Shown: piece after piece, positions 6,321 to 13,721 of the stretch
Numbering within the stretch: the stretch's first letter is position 1
How the letters are laid out: each line of letters begins with the position of its first letter
Assembly (NCBI GenBank): GCA_002403895.1
Contig: DHIQ01000281.1
Span: forward strand, 6,707-27,528
DNA: 20,822 nucleotides
From: Candidatus Neomicrothrix sp. UBA4742
Lineage (GTDB): Bacteria; Actinomycetota; Acidimicrobiia; Acidimicrobiales; Acidimicrobilacustridaceae
Reading direction: 5' to 3'
Notes under the pieces: generated by a model
The model's input: the letters and a program-made list of their open reading frames with translations, nothing else
Database searches by the model: none
Told to the model about the DNA's origin: nothing
Translations under genes and position numbers: made by a program

Positions 6321-6580
6321 ACGCACCGGCACGACCACCAGTCTCTCGACGAGCCGGCATGGAAGCCAAGGGATTACGAAGACCATCGGTCTACCTCGAC
6401 CCGGCCGCGGCACTCCCCGCTGAGGTGTCACCTATCACCGGGTATGGGACGGTTGCCTGGTAACACCGAATGCCCGATCCGCGCTCGTTATGCGAGACGC
6501 CGCGACCGGGCAGTACCTCCCTCGCTGTTTGAGCGACGGACGACTAGGACCGCCGCTGCTCACCCCGGACCGGCCGCCGC
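6321..6580. other. Intergenic region between ccmI and the APH-like gene
   Basis: No gene is supported on either strand. An inverted repeat with one mismatch, GGTGTCACC (6424-6432) and GGTAACACC (6459-6467), lies upstream of the APH-like gene and could be a regulator-binding site. No intrinsic terminator with a U-run follows ccmI. Base composition changes here from the G+C-rich ccm operon to the more mixed segment to the left. Confidence 0.35.
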
Positions 6581-7384
6581 TCAGGGCGCGGCGGTGGTGG
6601 TACTCGACGTCGTCGCCGAGCCGCCCGCCACCTGGGCCTGCATCTCAGCTTTGAACGTGTCGACCGTGCCGGACATGAAGTCGGGGACCGATCCCGCAGG
6701 CGCCTTGGCCAGGGTGTCCAACGCCTGCTGGGCCTGGCCGAGGTCGCCGTACAGCACCGCCAGGAACACGAGCGAGGTGCCGTCGGCGGGAGCGACCTGA
6801 AGGGCCTGTTGCAGGTACCTGAGCGACTGGGCCCGTAGGAGCTGCTGGTCCTGGCCCTGCGCGCCCAAGGCGCCGAGGCGCAGCATCCAGGCTCGGTAAG
6901 CGAGCGCCTCGACGTTGGTGGGGTCGTCCTGCAGGGCCTTGTCGTAGGTCTTGATCGCCGCCACCAGATCACCCGACTGGAACTGCTGGCGGGCGGTCAG
7001 CAACTCATTGGCCACGCTCTGGCGAGTGCCACCGGTGATGGTGTCTCCCTGGTTGCGGGTCCCCGACGACTTGGCCACGAACAGCCCCAGCCCGATGGCC
7101 AGCACCGCCACCGCACCGATCCACAACGCCCGGCGGGACCATGATGGGGAGCGCCGCCGCACCGCCACCCGCACCTGATGGCTCTCGATGGCCCGGATCA
7201 CCGCCGCCGCTCGCGCCGTGTAATCGTCGGTCAGCTCGGCGTAGTCGTGGTCGTCCACGTCTCCGGCGTCGTGCTCGGCCTCGAGATCACGCAGCGAGCG
7301 CAGCAGGAACGCCCTCTGCTCCTCGAGCGCGGCCAGCTCGTCGGGGTTCAGGGCGCGGGCCGACGTGCGGCTGGCGGTGGTCAC
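6581..7384 (-). CDS. ccmI: CcmI-like c-type cytochrome biogenesis protein (membrane-anchored TPR)
   Basis: This is the last gene of the ccm operon, 267 residues. The N-terminal segment (about 15-70) is the Leu/Glu-rich coiled region found in CcmI/CycH and in small CcmI-type proteins. A membrane helix follows (about 86-104), then a TPR-like domain (about 130-230: QFQSGDLVAAIKTYDKALQDDPTNVEALAYRAW and a second repeat YLQQALQVAPADGTSLVFLAVLYGDLGQAQQAL). In System I, CcmI presents apocytochrome c to the heme lyase. The C-terminus is an Ala/Ser/Thr linker ending in TTTAAP. It begins with GTG overlapping the ccmH stop by four bases (GTGA), so translation is coupled. The N-terminal helix topology differs from the proteobacterial two-helix CcmI, so it is a shortened relative. 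Confidence 0.85.
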   Translation of the reverse strand: MTTASRTSARALNPDELAALEEQRAFLLRSLRDLEAEHDAGDVDDHDYAELTDDYTARAAAVIRAIESHQVRVAVRRRSPSWSRRALWIGAVAVLAIGLGLFVAKSSGTRNQGDTITGGTRQSVANELLTARQQFQSGDLVAAIKTYDKALQDDPTNVEALAYRAWMLRLGALGAQGQDQQLLRAQSLRYLQQALQVAPADGTSLVFLAVLYGDLGQAQQALDTLAKAPAGSVPDFMSGTVDTFKAEMQAQVAGGSATTSSTTTAAP

Positions 7385-8007
7385 CGCCCGCTCCCCATCT
7401 CCGGGTCGGGATCCTCGTCCGTGCCGGGGTCGCCGTCGCCACGGTCATCCGAGTCCTCCGGGCCGTCAGCGTCGTCAGGGTCGGACTGATCGTCGGACGC
7501 GGCGACGGGCTGATCGTCCTCACCAAGGGCATCGGCCACCAGCGCCCGGTCGGCGTCGCTGGCGTGCACCTCGCCCCTCACCCGCCAGCGGCTGAAGGCC
7601 ACCACCAGCCCGGCCAGGGCGACTACAAGCAGAGCGACGGGCAGGATCCACACCAGGCTGGTCACGCCGCTCGACGACGGGGTCAACAAGATGTAGTCGC
7701 CGTATTGGGCCCGGTAGGCCTCGCGGATCTGCTCGTCGGTCTGGCCGGCCTCCAACCGCAGGCCGATGTCCTTGCGGATCTCCTGGGAGATCTGGGCGTT
7801 CGACTCAGCCACCGACTCGCCGCTGCACACTGGGCACTTCACCGTGCGGGCGATGTTGGTGAGCCGATCGGCATTGGTCAGCGCCTCGCGCTGGGAGACG
7901 GTGCCCACGAACAGAGCTGCTCCCAGGACCAGGGCCATGGCCAGCCACGGGCCCCAACGGCGGAGCCATCCGGTGGGCTCGGGCGGTGCGCTGACCGTCG
8001 CCGTCAT
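7381..8007 (-). CDS. ccmH: CcmH-type cytochrome c biogenesis thiol oxidoreductase
   Basis: The 208-residue protein has a membrane helix (about 20-36), an extracytoplasmic CcmH domain with the redox pair CPVC (Cys58, Cys61) in TVKCPVCSGESVAESNAQISQEIRKDI, then AYRAQYGDYILLTP and a second helix (about 116-138). CcmH keeps the apocytochrome CXXCH cysteines reduced and works with CcmG and the heme lyase. Odd: about 50 residues after the second helix are extremely rich in Asp and Glu, a tail absent from typical CcmH. It overlaps ccmG and ccmI by four bases each (ATGA and GTGA junctions), consistent with tight coupling. Confidence 0.92.
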   Translation of the reverse strand: MTATVSAPPEPTGWLRRWGPWLAMALVLGAALFVGTVSQREALTNADRLTNIARTVKCPVCSGESVAESNAQISQEIRKDIGLRLEAGQTDEQIREAYRAQYGDYILLTPSSSGVTSLVWILPVALLVVALAGLVVAFSRWRVRGEVHASDADRALVADALGEDDQPVAASDDQSDPDDADGPEDSDDRGDGDPGTDEDPDPEMGSGR

Positions 8008-8597
8008 GGGGTGCCCACACCGGACTGCGCCTCGAACCCGGCGATGACGGCGTCGAGCTTGGCCTGGGTGACGCCTTCGAACTTGGCCACCACCTGGCCG
8101 TCGGGGCTGATCACGTAACTCTCCGGCACCTTGGTCACGCCGAAGGCCAGCGGGATCGAACCGGTGTCGCCCACCAGCACCGGCCAGTCCCCGCCGTTGG
8201 TGGCAAAAAAGTTACGGACGTCGGCCTCGCTGTCCTGGAAGGCGACGCCCACCAGTTGGACGTTACCGGCGGCCTGGTGTTCCTCGGCGAACCTGACGAG
8301 CTCGGGTTGCTCGGCGACGCACGGCGGGCACCAGTGGGCGAAGAAGTTCACCACCACCCACGAACCCCGGTGGGTGCTGATGTCGTAGGGAGTGCCGTCG
8401 AGCGTGGTGCCCTGCACTGCGGGCACGGCCTGGCCCAGGATCTTGGCCTCGGTCCGCTCGTTGTCCCCGCTCTTGCGGGTGGCCAGCAGAGCGATGAAGG
8501 CGATCAGCACGACGGCCGCGGCGATGGCCACGTTGCGGGCCAGGTGGCGTCCGCCCCGGGGCGTCTCGTCTTCGTCGGTGAGCACGATCGGCTCCAT
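8004..8597 (-). CDS. ccmG: CcmG/DsbE-type membrane-anchored thioredoxin (TlpA-like)
   Basis: The 197-residue thiol-disulfide oxidoreductase has a single N-terminal anchor helix (about 22-40). The extracytoplasmic thioredoxin fold contains VVVNFFAHWCPPCVAEQPEL, with the active site WCPPC at 89-93, and the cis-Pro loop KVPESYVI with Pro158. It supplies electrons to reduce CcmH or apocytochrome during heme attachment. The ATG at 8597 overlaps the ccmF TGA by one base (TGATG), and its own stop overlaps the ccmH start by four. Placement between ccmF and ccmH is the usual System I order and is the reason for naming it ccmG rather than a general TlpA/ResA protein. Confidence 0.92.
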   Translation of the reverse strand: MEPIVLTDEDETPRGGRHLARNVAIAAAVVLIAFIALLATRKSGDNERTEAKILGQAVPAVQGTTLDGTPYDISTHRGSWVVVNFFAHWCPPCVAEQPELVRFAEEHQAAGNVQLVGVAFQDSEADVRNFFATNGGDWPVLVGDTGSIPLAFGVTKVPESYVISPDGQVVAKFEGVTQAKLDAVIAGFEAQSGVGTP

Positions 8598-10666
8598 CAG
8601 GCGCCTTCCGGGCCCAGAACGAGCCGGGCGTTGGCTCCCGCCGGTTGACGGGAGGGCTCGCCGGCGTCACCGGGACCAGCAGGCCCGCTCGGGTCAACGG
8701 AGCCGGGGGAACGTCCGGGCCGATGGTCGGGCACGGGCGCCGACACCGGCTCGATGCCCCGGCGACGACGACCAGGGAAGGCGGCCAGCATGGTCCCGAA
8801 GGCCATGATCCCGCCACCGATCCACAGCCACATGATGAGGGGTTGGACCGTCACCCGGAGGCTGATGGGCGCGTCCGGGCTCTCGGGTGCCACCAGCAGG
8901 CTGACGACCACGTCCACCGTCGGTCGAGAGAACACCGAGGGCGTCCCCACCGTGGAGCCGTTCAGGGTGAACTTGGAGATGCCTGGCGCGAAGGGGCCAT
9001 GGCCGTCCACCAGCACCAGGGCCTGGGTGGACGTCTTGTTGGAGTCCACCTCCTCGTTCTGGCGCACGTACGTGATGGTGTGGCCAGCCAAGGTGGCGGT
9101 GTCACCGGGCTTGAGGTTGGAGAACTCCGCCTGGCGCACGTTGCTGGAGCTGGCCGCGAAGGCGACGGCGATGACGACCACGCCGAGGTGCACGATCATC
9201 CCGCCGTTGGCCCGACCGACCAGGCCGCGCCAACCCTGGCGGCGGGTGGCCAGCACCAGCTGGCGCCCCGCCGAACCGGCCGCGAATCCTCCGAGACCGA
9301 ACGCCACCAGAGACGCCAGCCCGGTCTGGCCGACCAGCACGCCGAGCACGACGCAGCCGGTGCCGATCCAGGCGGGCCACAACAGCCGATGGCGCAGCAG
9401 TTCGCCGCTGGCTTTGCGCCACGGGAGCACCGGGGCCACGGCCATCAGGAACAGCAGAGTGAGGCCCACCGGCATGGTCATCCGGTTGAAGTAGGGCACG
9501 CCGACGGAGACCCGCTTGCCGTTGACCGCCTCGACCAGTAGCGGGAACACCGTGCCCAGCAGCACGATGAAGGCGAACGCCCCGAACAGGACGTTGTTGG
9601 CCAGGAACGCCCCCTCCCGCGACACCGGCGAGTCGATGCGCCCAGGCGAGCGAAGGCGGTCGCCTCGCCAGCCGATCAGGCCCACGGTGACGGCCACGAC
9701 GAGGGCGAAGAAGCCCAGGATGGCCGGGCCGATGCCCGACTCGGTGAACGCGTGCACGCTGTCGAGCACCCCGGAACGGGTGATGAACGTGCCCAGGATG
9801 GTGAGGGAGAACGTGGCGCAGAGCAAGGACAGGTTCCACACCCGCAACATGCCCCGCCGTTCCTGCACCATGACGGAGTGGATGTACGCGGTGCCGGTGA
9901 GAAAGGGCAGGAACGACGCGTTCTCCACTGGGTCCCACGCCCAGTAGCCGCCCCAGCCGAGGACCTCGTAGCTCCACCACGAACCCAACACGATGCCGAC
10001 GGTCAAGAACCCCCAGGCGATGAGCGTCCAGCGCCGCGTCTCGACCAGCCACCCCTCCCCCACTCGGCCGGTCACCAGAGCGGCGATGGCGAAGGCGAAG
10101 GGCACGGTGAAGCCCACGTAGCCGAGGTACAGCATCGGTGGGTGGAAGGCCATGAGCGGATTGTTCTGCAGCAGTGGGTTGGGACCGGGCCCGTCGTAGC
10201 CCAGCGGGGGATTGAACGACTTGAACGGGTTGGCCGGGCCCAGCAACAGCCCGAAGAAGAAGATGCAGACCACGAACATGGTGAGCAACGCCCACCCGAC
10301 CAGCGGGTCGGTGAGCCGATCGCGGAACTTGCGCCCCACCAGTGCGGTGTAGCCCGCCAGGAACAGCACCCACAGCAGGATCGAGCCCTCCAGCGCGGCC
10401 CACATGGTGGCCACGTTGAACAATCCCGGCGTGCGGGAGCTGCCGTTCTTGGCCACGTACAGCACGGTGAAGTCACGGGTGATGAGCGCCCGTTCCATGG
10501 CGAAGACGGCCAGTACGGCGGCGGCCAGCACCAGCCAGGTGTACACACGGCTCAACCGGAGCAGGTCGGGCTTGTGGTTTATCAGCCCGACCGCCAGCGT
10601 GACCACGGCCCCGAAGGACGCCACCAGGCCGAGGACCACCCCGGCGGTGCCCAACGCCAGGTTCAC
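8597..10666 (-). CDS. ccmF: CcmF heme lyase subunit (System I cytochrome c maturation)
   Basis: A 689-residue polytopic membrane protein, slightly longer than usual because of a Pro/Gly-rich cytosolic tail (last 45 or so residues). The WWD heme-handling signature WGGYWAWDPVENASFLPF starts at about 238. All four histidines that matter in characterised CcmF have counterparts: His175 (MAFHPPMLYLGYVG), His263 (YIHSVMVQERRG), His305 (SGVLDSVHAFT) and His493 (GGMIVHLGVV). CcmF receives heme from CcmE and ligates it to the CXXCH of apocytochrome c outside the membrane. It starts with GTG overlapping the ccmE TGA by four bases and ends overlapping ccmG by one. It looks intact and functional. Confidence 0.96.
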   Translation of the reverse strand: MNLALGTAGVVLGLVASFGAVVTLAVGLINHKPDLLRLSRVYTWLVLAAAVLAVFAMERALITRDFTVLYVAKNGSSRTPGLFNVATMWAALEGSILLWVLFLAGYTALVGRKFRDRLTDPLVGWALLTMFVVCIFFFGLLLGPANPFKSFNPPLGYDGPGPNPLLQNNPLMAFHPPMLYLGYVGFTVPFAFAIAALVTGRVGEGWLVETRRWTLIAWGFLTVGIVLGSWWSYEVLGWGGYWAWDPVENASFLPFLTGTAYIHSVMVQERRGMLRVWNLSLLCATFSLTILGTFITRSGVLDSVHAFTESGIGPAILGFFALVVAVTVGLIGWRGDRLRSPGRIDSPVSREGAFLANNVLFGAFAFIVLLGTVFPLLVEAVNGKRVSVGVPYFNRMTMPVGLTLLFLMAVAPVLPWRKASGELLRHRLLWPAWIGTGCVVLGVLVGQTGLASLVAFGLGGFAAGSAGRQLVLATRRQGWRGLVGRANGGMIVHLGVVVIAVAFAASSSNVRQAEFSNLKPGDTATLAGHTITYVRQNEEVDSNKTSTQALVLVDGHGPFAPGISKFTLNGSTVGTPSVFSRPTVDVVVSLLVAPESPDAPISLRVTVQPLIMWLWIGGGIMAFGTMLAAFPGRRRRGIEPVSAPVPDHRPGRSPGSVDPSGPAGPGDAGEPSRQPAGANARLVLGPEGA

Positions 10667-11268
10667 GGCACCACCGAAGAAGCCGGGGAGCCACCCGAGG
10701 AGCCGCCGGAACCGGCCGGCGCGGCGGTGGTCGGAGGCACGGTGCCACCCTGGTCGGCCTCCTTCAAACGCTCACCGTTCTTGGCGGTGTAGGTGGCGTC
10801 GTGCTTCACCAGCATGCGATCGCTGTCGAAGCGCGAGCCGGACGCGTCCCAGTGCCCCTCGAGCACCACGGGCATGGCATCGCGGAACAACTCGGGTGGG
10901 TCACCCTGGTGTACCACGGCCACCTGGGCACCGTTGAACATCACCGTGAAAGCCACACCGGTCTCAGTGCGACTGATAGTGCCGGGCTCGACGGTGCCTT
11001 GCAGCCGGAACCGGCTGGTGCCCAGCTTCTGCTGGTTCGCCACCGCTTCGTCGGCGTTGTAGAAGAACGTCGTCGCCGTGGTCAGGGCCTGCGCGGCGAC
11101 ATAGGCGACTCCCCCGAGGATCACCACCAGCACAAGGATGGGGGCCCACTTGCGTTTGCGCCGGTCGGGCCGGGCGGCAACATCGGTCGCCCGGGGGGTG
11201 AGGTTCGGCGCGGACGGGTCATCACCGTCACCGGTCGGTTGCGCTCCGGCGGGAGGGGTCACATCCAT
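10663..11268 (-). CDS. ccmE: CcmE heme chaperone
   Basis: This 201-residue protein has a short cytosolic N-terminus (Pro/Asp-rich, then basic RRKRKW), one membrane helix (about 42-60) and a periplasm-side OB-fold. The typical GTVEPGTISR, VVHQGDPPELFRDAMPVVLEGHW and MLVKHDATY segments are present. His156 and Tyr160 form the HxxxY heme-attachment motif, so this is the His type of CcmE, not the Cys-type variant. The Ser/Gly/Pro-rich C-terminal tail is longer than needed for the fold. The ATG at 11268 is chosen because a GAGGA Shine-Dalgarno lies six bases upstream. The frame continues to 11400 but that part overlaps ccmD and has no family similarity. Its start lies inside the last codons of ccmD. 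Confidence 0.93.
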   Translation of the reverse strand: MDVTPPAGAQPTGDGDDPSAPNLTPRATDVAARPDRRKRKWAPILVLVVILGGVAYVAAQALTTATTFFYNADEAVANQQKLGTSRFRLQGTVEPGTISRTETGVAFTVMFNGAQVAVVHQGDPPELFRDAMPVVLEGHWDASGSRFDSDRMLVKHDATYTAKNGERLKEADQGGTVPPTTAAPAGSGGSSGGSPASSVVP

Positions 11269-11393
11269 CGTCGGTCCTCGGGTGGGAGGCGCCGACTCAT
11301 CGCCCGGCCGCGCACGATGATCCACAACGCGTAGGCCACCAGCACCACCACGGTGACACCCCAGGCCAGGGCGACGTATCCCCAGTCGTTCAT
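11259..11393 (-). CDS. ccmD: CcmD small heme-exporter membrane protein (44 residues)
   Basis: A 44-codon gene, easily missed by length cut-offs, between ccmC and ccmE. The protein begins MNDWGYVALAWGV, has one hydrophobic helix (about 6-27, VALAWGVTVVVLVAYALWII), then a basic cytosolic stretch (VRGRAMSRRLPPEDRRWM). This is the size, topology and position of CcmD, which is needed for release of holo-CcmE from the CcmABC complex. The ATG (11391-11393) overlaps the ccmC TGA in an ATGA junction, and the TGA (11259-11261) lies ten bases inside ccmE. Sequence conservation of CcmD is low, so identification relies on synteny, length and topology together. Confidence 0.88.
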   Translation of the reverse strand: MNDWGYVALAWGVTVVVLVAYALWIIVRGRAMSRRLPPEDRRWM

Positions 11394-12193
11394 CGTCCAC
11401 CGCCCGGAGTGCGCTCGCTGGCGGCTTCAGCCCGGCGCTCCGTGATGGCCTGGTCGAGCTCTCGGTCCTCGAGCTTTTGCTCGATCCAGGCCAGCCGCCA
11501 GCGGTGAACGAGCAGCCAGGCGAACATCAGAAGCGCCACGGGAATGGCGAAGTACAGGGCAAACGCCATCTGGTCGTGGATCTTCGGCTGCAGGGTGTTC
11601 AGGATGGTGGTGTCCTGGTGCAGCGAACGCCACCAGGTTACCGACCGGTTGACCACGAGCACGTTGGGCAACAACAGCACCCCCACGATGGCTGCCCGCC
11701 GCGAACGGGTGGCCGACTCGGCGGGGAGGCGGCGCACGGCCAGGTAGCCCAGCAGCAACAGGAGCAACATCGCCGTCGACGTCAGGCGTGCGTCCCACAC
11801 CCACCACACGCCCCAGGTGGGCCGGGCCCAGGCCATCCCGATGACCAGGGTGAGCGCGGTGGTGACCATGGCAATCTCGGCCGAGGCGGCCGCGGTGATG
11901 TCCCACCACACCGACTTCTTCCAGAGGTAAATCACGCTGCCCAGCGTGGTGATCAGGCAGCCGACGTAGGCAACCACCACGATCGGCACGTGGACGTAGA
12001 TGATGCGCACCGAGTCGCCCATGTTCTCATCGGCAGGGCTCGACACCAGGGCCAGGTAGGCGGCCAGGGCGATGCCGGCCAACGTCACCAGGCCGAGGAT
12101 GCGGGTGCCGCGTGAGCCGGTTCCGGTCGGGCCCGCTGCCGTCGGTGCCGCGTCGAGCGCCGTAGCAGCGGTGGCGGTGGGAACGCTGGTCAC
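11390..12193 (-). CDS. ccmC: CcmC heme transporter/heme-handling protein
   Basis: A 267-residue six-helix membrane protein of the heme-handling family. It carries RIIYVHVPIVVVAYVG with the external heme ligand His68, the WWD signature WGVWWVWDARLTS (127-139), and VNRSVTWWRSLHQ with the second ligand His192. CcmC loads heme onto CcmE. The first 30 residues are an Ala/Thr-rich cytosolic extension and the C-terminal 35 are charged and helical (KLEDRELDQAITERRAEAA). The GTG at 12193 has a GGAGGA Shine-Dalgarno just upstream and overlaps the ccmB TGA by four bases. The frame runs further to 12478, but that translation is a shadow of ccmB. It is followed immediately by ccmD. Confidence 0.94.
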   Translation of the reverse strand: MTSVPTATAATALDAAPTAAGPTGTGSRGTRILGLVTLAGIALAAYLALVSSPADENMGDSVRIIYVHVPIVVVAYVGCLITTLGSVIYLWKKSVWWDITAAASAEIAMVTTALTLVIGMAWARPTWGVWWVWDARLTSTAMLLLLLLGYLAVRRLPAESATRSRRAAIVGVLLLPNVLVVNRSVTWWRSLHQDTTILNTLQPKIHDQMAFALYFAIPVALLMFAWLLVHRWRLAWIEQKLEDRELDQAITERRAEAASERTPGGGR

Positions 12194-12858
12194 GATTCCT
12201 CCAAGAGGGGGCCGAAGCCAAAGGCTCCGAAGATGGTGTACGCGAAGGCGAACACAGCGAGCAAACCGACCCAGGGCCAGCCTTCGCCCGGATTCCCGTT
12301 GCGAGCTGCTTCGAACGCCCTCACCGAGCCAATGAGCACCGGCGAAAGGACAGGAAGGAGCAACAACGGCAAGAGGGTCTCCCGGACGCGAAGTCCGGCG
12401 GCGACAACGCCATAGAGGGTACCGGCCGAGGCGATCCCCGCGGTCGCGGCCACGCACGTCGCGAACATGAGGATCCAACCCGTCCCATGGCTCGAATACA
12501 GCACCAGAACCCCGATTCCCAGCAACACCTCGAGCACGGCCAGTTGGGTGAAGATGGCCGCCATCTTGCCGAGATAGATCCCTGCCGGATCAAGGCCCGA
12601 CAGCCTCAATGCGTCCCGGTTGCCGTCGGCCGCCTCGATGGCAAAGGCGCGTTGGATAGCCAGCAAGGCGCTGAAGAGCACGGCCAGCCAGAAAAGTCCG
12701 GGGGTGGCCCGGTCGAGCACGCCGCTATCGGGGTCGAGGGCGAAGGCGAACAGGAGGAGCACCAGGAGGGCGAACGGGGCGATCTGGTTGATCCCGATGC
12801 GCGACCGCAACTCGATCCGCAGGTCCTTGGCGGCGACCAGCCAGGCGTCACGGAACAC
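12190..12858 (-). CDS. ccmB: CcmB heme exporter ABC permease
   Basis: The 222-residue protein matches the usual CcmB length and has about six membrane helices. It opens with the family-typical cytosolic VFRDAWLVAAKDLRIELRSR, and IEAADGNRDALRLSGLDPAGIYLGK is the conserved cytosolic loop that contacts the CcmA ATPase. CcmA and CcmB with CcmC and CcmD release heme-loaded CcmE. The GTG at 12858 is preferred because a GAGGT Shine-Dalgarno lies about five bases upstream and family similarity begins there. The frame is open to 13029, but that extension is a Pro/Arg repeat produced by reading the ccmA hexanucleotide repeat in another phase. The start lies 11 bases inside ccmA, so the two are translationally coupled. 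Confidence 0.92.
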   Translation of the reverse strand: MFRDAWLVAAKDLRIELRSRIGINQIAPFALLVLLLFAFALDPDSGVLDRATPGLFWLAVLFSALLAIQRAFAIEAADGNRDALRLSGLDPAGIYLGKMAAIFTQLAVLEVLLGIGVLVLYSSHGTGWILMFATCVAATAGIASAGTLYGVVAAGLRVRETLLPLLLLPVLSPVLIGSVRAFEAARNGNPGEGWPWVGLLAVFAFAYTIFGAFGFGPLLEES

Positions 12859-13648
12859 GATGCACCTCGGCCTCGGCGCCCGGCTCGGCTTGGCTCTCGG
12901 TCTCGGTCTCGGTTTCGGTCTGGCTCTCGGTCTCGGCTTCGGTCTGGCTCTCGGTCTGGCTCTCGGTCTCGGTTTCGGTGGCGCGGTCGGCGTCGACGTC
13001 GGCGTCATCCGGCCCGACGATGACCCCACCCACGATGGTCACCACTCGTCCGGCGAGGTGCTGGGCCCGGTCCAGTTCGTGGGAGGCAACGATCACCGTG
13101 GCACCGGAGGCCGCGGCCTGGCGGACCAGCCCGTCGACCACCTCCCGGGCCTCACCGTCGAGCCCGGCGTGGGGCTCGTCGAGCAGCCACAGCTCGGGAC
13201 GGCGGGCCACCATGACCGCGATCGAGGCCCGCCGCCGTTGACCAGTGGACAGCTTGGCCACCCCCACGTCGCGCAGTCGGCCATCGAGGCCGAGCGCGAC
13301 CAGAGCGGCCTCCGCGTCGACCGTCGAAGCCCGAGCGGCGCGGACCCAGAACTGCACGTTGTCGGCCACGGTGAGCTCGTCGTAGAGCATGGTGGCGTGG
13401 CCCAGCAGGCCCACCCGGGGGCGGATGGCCCGGCGCTCGTGGCGCAGGTCCAACCCGAGCACCGTGGCGGTGCCCGACACCACCGACACCAGGCCGGCCA
13501 AGGTGCGCAGGAGCGTGGTCTTCCCGGCTCCGTTTGGCCCCTGGAGCAGCACGATCTCGCCTGCCATCACGTCAAGATCGACACCGGCCAGCGCCGGAAA
13601 ACGACCGATGAGCGACACGGCGGAGCGGAGGTGGACGACGGGCTCCAT
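12848..13648 (-). CDS. ccmA: CcmA heme exporter ATP-binding protein with an unusual acidic repeat tail
   Basis: The 266-residue ABC ATPase is the first gene of the operon. Walker A is GPNGAGKTT (37-45). The Q-loop region reads VGLLGHATMLYDELT, with His where many ABC proteins have Gln, as is common in CcmA. The signature is LSTGQRRR (133-140), Walker B LWLLDEPHAGLD (153-164) and the H-loop His190. The ATPase domain ends near residue 215. Residues 224-253 are a Thr/Glu/Ser/Gln repeat (units such as TETESQ) encoded by a hexanucleotide-based DNA repeat, absent from ordinary CcmA. The ATG at 13648 has no convincing Shine-Dalgarno. A TACCCT hexamer lies 11 bases upstream, suggesting a very short leader. 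ccmA and the sortase gene are divergent across 73 bases. Confidence 0.93.
   Translation of the reverse strand: MEPVVHLRSAVSLIGRFPALAGVDLDVMAGEIVLLQGPNGAGKTTLLRTLAGLVSVVSGTATVLGLDLRHERRAIRPRVGLLGHATMLYDELTVADNVQFWVRAARASTVDAEAALVALGLDGRLRDVGVAKLSTGQRRRASIAVMVARRPELWLLDEPHAGLDGEAREVVDGLVRQAAASGATVIVASHELDRAQHLAGRVVTIVGGVIVGPDDADVDADRATETETESQTESQTEAETESQTETETETESQAEPGAEAEVHRVP
12890..12979. repeat. Imperfect hexanucleotide tandem repeat inside ccmA
   Basis: On the plus strand the region is built from GGTCTC, GGTCTG, GGCTCT and GGTTTC variants in a six-base period over about 90 bases. It encodes CcmA residues 224-253 (alternating Thr-Glu with Ser-Gln). Because six is a multiple of three, gain or loss of units keeps the frame. 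In other phases it produces artefactual Leu-Gly and Pro-Arg repeats. Confidence 0.85.
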
Positions 13649-13659
13649 GGCGTCTGTTG

Positions 13660-13665
13660 AGGGTA
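13660..13665 (-). promoter_or_regulatory. Probable -10 element of the ccm operon
   Basis: On the minus strand TACCCT lies 11 bases before the ccmA ATG. Transcription would start about four or five bases before the ATG. This is the only candidate found upstream of ccmA, and all later ccm junctions overlap, so it may drive the whole nine-gene operon. Confidence 0.4.
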
Positions 13666-13709
13666 GCGGTGGCCGGGAGACCCGACCAAGGTGGCCGAAG
13701 CCCGTCGCC

Positions 13710-13715
13710 TAGGGT
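13710..13715 (+). promoter_or_regulatory. -10 element of the sortase gene (leaderless)
   Basis: TAGGGT is followed by six bases and the GTG start at 13722. No Shine-Dalgarno is present. It is back to back with the ccm operon promoter about 45 bases away. Confidence 0.5.
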
Positions 13716-13721
13716 TCCGCC

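Noticed and set aside
6432..6580. Intrinsic terminator after ccmI
   Set aside because: Only short imperfect stems and no U-run were found downstream of the ccmI stop.
9752..10792. Long plus-strand open frame antisense to ccmF
   Set aside because: Gln/His/Glu-rich translation without motifs. The minus strand carries an unmistakable CcmF with all four conserved histidines.
12859..13029. N-terminal extension of CcmB rich in Pro-Arg repeats
   Set aside because: It arises from reading the ccmA hexanucleotide repeat in another phase. The ribosome-binding site and family similarity place the start at 12858.
12620..13660. Plus-strand frame encoding Leu-Gly/Phe-Gly repeats, resembling a structural or glycine-rich protein
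   Set aside because: It is a product of the same repeat read on the other strand, flanked by antisense translation of ccmA and ccmB.
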